Origin: an uncultured Eubacteriales bacterium
GTDB taxonomy: Bacteria; Bacillota; Clostridia; UBA1381; UBA9506
Assembly (NCBI GenBank): GCA_902478395.1
Contig: CABSKZ010000070.1
Coordinates: 1-11,008 of the forward strand
Direction: 5' to 3'
DNA length: 11,008 nt
The position numbers and the translations under genes were made by a program. How positions within the stretch are numbered: the first letter of the stretch is position 1; each line of letters opens with the position of its first letter. Below, one piece after another: positions 6,797 through 11,008 of the stretch. Under the pieces are notes generated by a model. It was not told where the DNA came from, did not search any database, and saw only the letters and a list, made by a program, of their open reading frames with translations.

Positions 6797-9412
6797 TCAT
6801 TTCAAGGCGAAAATGCCCATATAGCCTTTGATGGTGATGCTCGAACCGCTGTTGAGCGTGGAAATTGTGCCGTCATAGGGGTTGCAGATGGTAAGCTGGC
6901 CCGCTTCCGCATCTGTCAGCGTGACCGTGATGTCCTCCCCGCGGGTGTTAACGATGTAGTGCATATCCGTACCGTTCTTGGTGTACGGGCTGACAAACAC
7001 CTTTCCGCCCTCCGCTGCGTTTACTTCCTTAACAGTCAGCGTGTCTGGAGACGCCTGTTTCACATCCGCAATGAAGTCGCGCACATTCTGGTTGGGCTGG
7101 TAATTGTAAAGCTCCAGCTCCGTGATTCTCGCGACGCGGTCTTTATCGCTGTCCTGCAGCACGTTGCCGCGCGTCATGTAGACGCGCACCTTCGAAGCGG
7201 TGACAGGAGCAAAATCGTGCTCTACCTTGCTGTTGGAATTGTTGTCCACTGTCGGGACCATGTTAATCCAGTATTTCCCGTTCCAATACTGTAAATTATA
7301 TTCCTTCTGCTCGTATCCGCCCTGCGTATAGAAAATTGCTTTATTAAAGGTTTTCGGTTCACCTAGGTCGATTTCAACCCAAGCGGGAAGGATATGGGTG
7401 CTCCAGCTTTCCCACATGGTGACGCTGTTGTTGCCGTCCGTCACGTATTCCGGACGGTAGTTCTCATACTGGTCATCCGTCGAAGAGGCCGTTACTTTCG
7501 CGCCAAGCGCAAGGTTATCCCCGTAGTCCGTCCCTACCTCGTAGACATCGCCGGCAAATTTTGCGGCAAGTTCCTGCACGGCAGGCGTTTCCTCCTTCGA
7601 GAAGCCCAGAGAAGGCAGGCAGCCCATAAACATCAGCTTGCCTCCGGCTGCCTGGAATTCCTCCAGCAGCTTGAGCGTTTTCAGGGACAGTACCTCCGCG
7701 TTCGGAATAATCATAACCTTGTAGGTGTTTCCATTGATATTCAGCTTCCCATTTTCCACGGTTGCGTGGCTGAGCGCGTCGTCGTTTAAGAAGTTGAAAT
7801 CCAGTTTGTTCCGGAACAGGCTCATGGCAACCTCTGTCAGCAGCTCATCCTTAATCGCCACCTCAGGCAACACATCGTAGGTGTTCGCGCTGGTTGGATA
7901 ATAGTAGGCCTGTGTCGTCTCAATCGGATAATACAGCCCGATTTCCGCGTCCATATGCGCGTCATCGAGCATATAGCCCAGGCGCCCCACATATTCGTTG
8001 AAGGTTGTGGAGGAATCCGCCGTCTGGGTCGATATCGGATAATAGGAATTGATGTGGTCGATTCCGTTGAAATACAGCAAGGAGGCGACGCCCATCGTAT
8101 AGCGCAGGTGGTCCTGCGACCAGACGTCGACGCTGCCGACCGGGCAGATTTCACACATGGAGCCGCCCTTGTTCTGCCACCGCGAGGACGAAGAAGCAAA
8201 TTTCGCGCCCATAATGTTTTTCTGGGAATCGATATATGCTTCCGGCCGCACATCCAGCACGTCGATGCCAGATTTGCTCATTTTCCCGGTGCACTTCATA
8301 TAGTCGCCGTATAGCGGAACGTGGTATTTCATATTCTCTTCCAGCAGCAAATGGCCGGAGCCTTTTGTGCCGTTTGCCTCGCACCATTCGGCAATCTGTC
8401 CGAAGTAATTTTCACTCATCAGGTTGCCGACCGTCTGGTAAAAATTCACCCGGTGTATTTTATCCAGTTCGCTGTCGCCGCCAAACAGGGAGGGCAGCGT
8501 TTCATTCATCGGGTAACCGTGGTCCTTTTCAAAACGCGCGGGCATTTCCGCCGCCCACGCGACCATAACCGGATCGTCCTCTTTTGCGCCGTCATGTGTT
8601 TTTACCATAATGCTAGGTTCATCTGTGAAAAACGCTTCGATGTTTTCCCAGCTCTCCGGCGACAGATTGTCCTTATACCCCTGGTATGTAAAGTCCACAA
8701 AGCGTTTCATGGCCTCGCGGTCAAGCAGGTTCGCATATTTTCTGGGATTTTCAAACCCTGCCACATTGAAGGTTTTGTCTCCCGGGAATGTCGGAAATAC
8801 CACCCAGCAGCGCAGCTCCCAGTTTCCGTCCATCCCATCTGTAGCAACCGCTTTGGCGTCCTTTTCAACCGGAACCTCTATTCCGCTGGTGGTGTCCGCC
8901 TTCCCGTCCACGACAGGATACAGCACGGCACGCATAACTTCTACCGTATATTCCGGAATTTCCAGCTTTTTCGCGCTCTTTCCCTCTCCTGCAAGCACAA
9001 GCTGCCGAATACCGCGGGATTCATACTCCGGATGGCCTTCTACAACCAGTTCCCGTGCAGTGCCGCTCGGGTAGGTATGTTCGTCATAGAGCCAGGTATG
9101 CAGCCCCAGGCTTCTCCCATAGGTCAGGTTCGTATCCGTCAGCTGAAAGGCGTCCGGATCCTTCAGGTAATCCTGATTCCATTTTACATTGGTCACAAAG
9201 CCGCCCAGATTGTATTGCTTCAGCTGGTCCAAGTCCTTAGCGGCGGAACCTTCATCCTGCCAATAATGCTCCATCTGGTAAACCCGGTATTGATTATCAG
9301 GATTTCGAAAGGCATTCGCATCCGGTACGAAACCGCCTTCCTGCGCGAAAACGGACGCCGGCGTACCGAGTGCAACGGCCGCGCTTAAAACAGCACAGAG
9401 CCATTTCTTCAT
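6797..9412 (-). CDS. Secreted GH106-like glycosidase with inserted CBM32/discoidin domain
   Basis: This encodes 871 residues from ATG at 9412. That start is chosen over an in-frame ATG 13 codons upstream because AAAGGAGG sits seven bases before it and the signal peptide (MKKWLCAVLSAAVALGTPAS, cleavage near VFA-Q) begins there. A TIM-barrel-like catalytic region spans about 35-480: WLYDEH at 107-112 with YPSGTA, an embedded beta-sandwich at about 135-220, AFFTDEPS at 260-267, GSGHLLLEE at 351-359, MCEICP at 419-424, and GIDHINSYY at 450-458. The acidic residues E265, E358/E359 and E421 are conserved in the 4301-2322 paralogue and are catalytic candidates (inference). A Rossmann/amidotransferase-like domain follows at about 485-625. 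Residues about 632-770 form an F5/8 type C (CBM32) domain (NLALGAKVTASS, PAWVEIDLG, ITELELYN). A C-terminal beta domain closes the protein. The fold resembles GH106 rhamnosidase-like enzymes but the family is not certain, and the substrate is unknown. It lies 74 bases after the solute-binding protein gene. Confidence 0.88.
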   Translation of the reverse strand: MKKWLCAVLSAAVALGTPASVFAQEGGFVPDANAFRNPDNQYRVYQMEHYWQDEGSAAKDLDQLKQYNLGGFVTNVKWNQDYLKDPDAFQLTDTNLTYGRSLGLHTWLYDEHTYPSGTARELVVEGHPEYESRGIRQLVLAGEGKSAKKLEIPEYTVEVMRAVLYPVVDGKADTTSGIEVPVEKDAKAVATDGMDGNWELRCWVVFPTFPGDKTFNVAGFENPRKYANLLDREAMKRFVDFTYQGYKDNLSPESWENIEAFFTDEPSIMVKTHDGAKEDDPVMVAWAAEMPARFEKDHGYPMNETLPSLFGGDSELDKIHRVNFYQTVGNLMSENYFGQIAEWCEANGTKGSGHLLLEENMKYHVPLYGDYMKCTGKMSKSGIDVLDVRPEAYIDSQKNIMGAKFASSSSRWQNKGGSMCEICPVGSVDVWSQDHLRYTMGVASLLYFNGIDHINSYYPISTQTADSSTTFNEYVGRLGYMLDDAHMDAEIGLYYPIETTQAYYYPTSANTYDVLPEVAIKDELLTEVAMSLFRNKLDFNFLNDDALSHATVENGKLNINGNTYKVMIIPNAEVLSLKTLKLLEEFQAAGGKLMFMGCLPSLGFSKEETPAVQELAAKFAGDVYEVGTDYGDNLALGAKVTASSTDDQYENYRPEYVTDGNNSVTMWESWSTHILPAWVEIDLGEPKTFNKAIFYTQGGYEQKEYNLQYWNGKYWINMVPTVDNNSNSKVEHDFAPVTASKVRVYMTRGNVLQDSDKDRVARITELELYNYQPNQNVRDFIADVKQASPDTLTVKEVNAAEGGKVFVSPYTKNGTDMHYIVNTRGEDITVTLTDAEAGQLTICNPYDGTISTLNSGSSITIKGYMGIFALK

Positions 9413-9419
9413 CGTTATT

Positions 9420-9427
9420 CCTCCTTT
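9420..9427 (-). promoter_or_regulatory. Ribosome binding site of the 9412 gene
   Basis: The minus strand reads AAAGGAGG, seven bases (AATAACG), then ATG. This near-consensus site decides the start at 9412 against the upstream in-frame ATG at 9451. Confidence 0.85.
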
Positions 9428-9450
9428 TTGTTGCCTTGCAATGCCCAACA

Positions 9451-9473
9451 AGCAGGGGATGTTCTCCCCTGCT
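9451..9473 (-). terminator. Intergenic stem-loop after the solute-binding protein gene
   Basis: AGCAGGGGA and TCCCCTGCT are perfect 9-bp arms around a 5-base loop, 13 bases past the TAG at 9487. The transcript continues UGUUGGGC, a poor U-tract, so this is at best a leaky terminator. Stem-loops at this point are common downstream of solute-binding protein genes and usually keep their mRNA more abundant than that of neighbours (known for other ABC operons; inference here). Confidence 0.5.
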
Positions 9474-9486
9474 CAATGGCCTTGTT

Positions 9487-10960
9487 CTATTCCGAGGCTT
9501 TTACCTTCGCCAGCGCCTCTTTATAATTGGTCGTGTGGTATTGGTACACATCGTCGTAACCCATACCCTTGATTTCGTTGATAATCTGGTCTTGTAAGGA
9601 ATTGAACTCTTCTTCCGACGAAGCAAGAATCATCTTTGGCAGGTTGGACTGGAGATAGCTGAGAATTTTATCGTCCGTCCGTTTTACGTCCGTTGAAGTT
9701 TCCGGCAGCAGCGCCGTTACCATACCCGTGTTGTCCTCGACCAAAACGCCCTTTTCCTCCGGATACTCTCCTGGAAGTTCAACGCCGTAGCGTTCGCAGA
9801 AATCCTTATCCATCGGAGACATATTTGCAATAGCGGTCTCGCGGTCGGAGATGATCAGCTTTTCATCATTTTCCTTATCCCAGTCATAATAGGTTCCCAG
9901 ACCGCACCAGTTCTGGTATTTCGTCGCGCCTGTCACGCCAACCCACTCCGGATTGTTTTTCTGCGTATCCAAAAATTCCTGCGTCACCTTCCGTTTACCG
10001 TTTTCCACAGTAAAGTCTACGCCTTCGATACCATTGATAATCATGTTTGCGCCCTCACGGGAGTACAGATAGTTCAGAATCTGCATCGCGCGCTCTGGGT
10101 CTTTGCAGCTTTTGTTCACAAACCACATCCGGTTGGCGTCGCCCGCCTCCTTGTTGCTGACGGCGTACTCCTGGTTTTTCCGCGGAATCGGCATGGACGC
10201 GTATCCCCTGTCCTCATACCCTGCGGATTTCAAAACCTGGTTAGAATCTCTGGTCTGCCAAACCGCCTGGGAGGAAAGCAGCTTATTCGTGGAACCCTTC
10301 TGGATTGCCGTGTCATATTTCTGTGTCAGTGAATCCGGGTCTAAAAGTCCCTTCTGGTTTGCCTTGAACCAGAATTTTGTTCCCTGCCAGAGCAGGCTGT
10401 TCTCCTTGTCATAAATCATGCTGGAAATCTCGTCTGTTTTCCGGTCGATTTGGAGCATTCCGTCCAACATATACGTGTAGCTCGTCAGAAACGCGCCGCC
10501 CATGTAGTATGGCCAGAGGTCCCAGTCGAACCACGGCGAGAAACCATAAACCTTTTCCCCGTCCTCATTCGTCGGATGCAGCTTCTGCATCTGTTCCACA
10601 ACGTTCAGCCAGTCGTCGTCCGAATTAATTTCCGGGTAACCCAGTTCTTTATAATAATCCCAGCGGACAAACTGCCCTACGATTGCGCTCGCGCCGGACT
10701 GTTCCCCGACCTGTGTCGGCAGGAAATACAGCTTGTTCGTTCCGTTTGAAAAATTCTCTTTTGAGAATTCAACCGCTTTCGGCGCATTTGCCGTGATGTC
10801 CGTTCCCAGCTTTTCCATGTATTCATCAAGCGGAATCGCGGTGTCGCTCTCAATAACACGCTGGACATATTTTGCCTGGGTCTGCACAATGTCCGGCAGG
10901 CTGTTGCTCGCCAGAAGGACGTTAAACTTTTCATCGGTCGGATGGGTGTCGATGTCCATC
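9487..10960 (-). CDS. ABC transporter extracellular sugar-binding protein (LplA-like), 5' end missing
   Basis: The genomic part is 490 codons ending in TAG at 9487; upstream sequence is replaced by adapter at 10961, so the signal peptide/lipobox and roughly the first 60-80 residues of the family's usual 540-570 are missing (estimate). The protein begins in the family-1 solute-binding pattern: KFNVLLASNSLPDIVQTQ, then PLDEYMEKLG, then LYFLPTQ and a VRWDYYKELGYP segment typical of LplA-type oligosaccharide-binding proteins. It continues with DPDSLTQKYD, MWFVNKSCKDPERAMQILNY and a C-terminal region of mixed helices. Such proteins sit on the outer face of the membrane and deliver sugars to two LplB/LplC-type permeases, expected beyond the right edge. 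The downstream glycosidases suggest it captures their oligosaccharide products. It could instead bind another small carbohydrate or polyol; specificity cannot be read. Do not use the ATG at 10989: it is adapter-derived. Confidence 0.9.
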
Positions 10961-11008
10961 CTGTCTCTTATACACATCTCCGAGCCCACGAGACCGTACT
11001 AGATCTCG
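10961..11008. other. Illumina Nextera adapter contamination
   Basis: Bases 10961-10979 are the Tn5 mosaic end (CTGTCTCTTATACACATCT) and 10980-10994 are the Nextera read-2 adapter (CCGAGCCCACGAGAC). These are followed by CGTACTAG at 10995-11002, which matches the N702 i7 index, and ATCTCG, the start of the flow-cell primer. This is library sequence, not genome. It creates false peptides: MGSEMCIRDR at the front of the solute-binding protein, and SLIHISEPTRPY on the plus strand. Confidence 0.98.

Noticed and set aside
8321..9388. 355-codon open frame on the plus strand
   Set aside because: It is antisense to the well-supported glycosidase gene, has no ribosome binding site or recognisable domain, and its composition is that of a complementary-strand shadow in GC-rich coding sequence.
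9413..9451. In-frame ATG at 9451 as the start of the CBM32-containing glycosidase
   Set aside because: It would put the AAAGGAGG site inside the coding region and add 13 residues before a normal signal peptide; 9412 is clearly better.
10960..10989. ATG at 10989 as the start of the solute-binding protein
   Set aside because: The codons are reverse-complemented Nextera adapter; the peptide MGSEMCIRDR is a known artefact.
1..11008. CRISPR arrays, tRNA or rRNA genes, insertion sequences, transposases
   Set aside because: No short direct repeats with regular spacing, cloverleaf-like sequences, rRNA motifs, terminal inverted repeats or transposase-like proteins were seen. The only transposon-related sequence is the Tn5 mosaic end of the library adapter.

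Overview
The window is the end of a draft assembly contig, most likely from a Bacillota/Clostridia-type gut or rumen-associated bacterium. That inference rests on strong GGAGG-type ribosome binding sites, Gram-positive style signal peptides, an LplA-like sugar-binding lipoprotein family member, and large secreted multimodular carbohydrate-active proteins; no rRNA or marker gene is present to confirm it. Every supported gene lies on the minus strand, so transcription runs from high to low coordinates. There is no gene-free stretch longer than 150 bases, apart from 48 bases of sequencing adapter at the right edge.

In transcription order: (1) 10961-11008 is Illumina Nextera adapter plus index, not genome. 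(2) 10960-9487 is the C-terminal 490 codons of an extracellular solute-binding protein of a carbohydrate ABC transporter; its true start is lost in the adapter junction. (3) After a 74-base gap with a stem-loop, 9412-6797 encodes an 871-residue secreted glycosidase-like protein (GH106-like, TIM-barrel type) with a CBM32/discoidin domain inserted near its C-terminus. (4) After a 144-base gap with three stem-loops, 6652-4295 encodes a secreted protein of stacked concanavalin A/LamG-like modules and an Ig-like module. It ends at a run of seven G where the reading frame breaks, and the same protein continues in the -1 frame as 4301-2322, a paralogue of the glycosidase in (3). (5) After 28 bases, 2293 to beyond the left edge encodes another secreted protein of related modules followed by a second Ig-like domain and a helical region; it is still open at the edge.

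The locus looks like a glycan uptake and degradation operon: secreted glycosidases and carbohydrate-binding surface proteins attack a polysaccharide or glycoprotein outside the cell, and the solute-binding protein captures released oligosaccharides for import by permeases that would lie beyond the right edge. The substrate cannot be read from the sequence.

The most interesting point is the G7 tract at 4301-4307. It forms a perfect in-frame G_GGG_GGG slippery heptamer, and a -1 slip exactly restores the residues expected from the paralogue (GGVVTN against GGFVTN), giving a predicted 1443-residue protein. A purine-rich AGGGA lies 9 nt upstream and a U5-loop hairpin just 5' of it. Programmed frameshifting, phase variation, a recent mutation and a sequencing error all fit, and they can be told apart experimentally.
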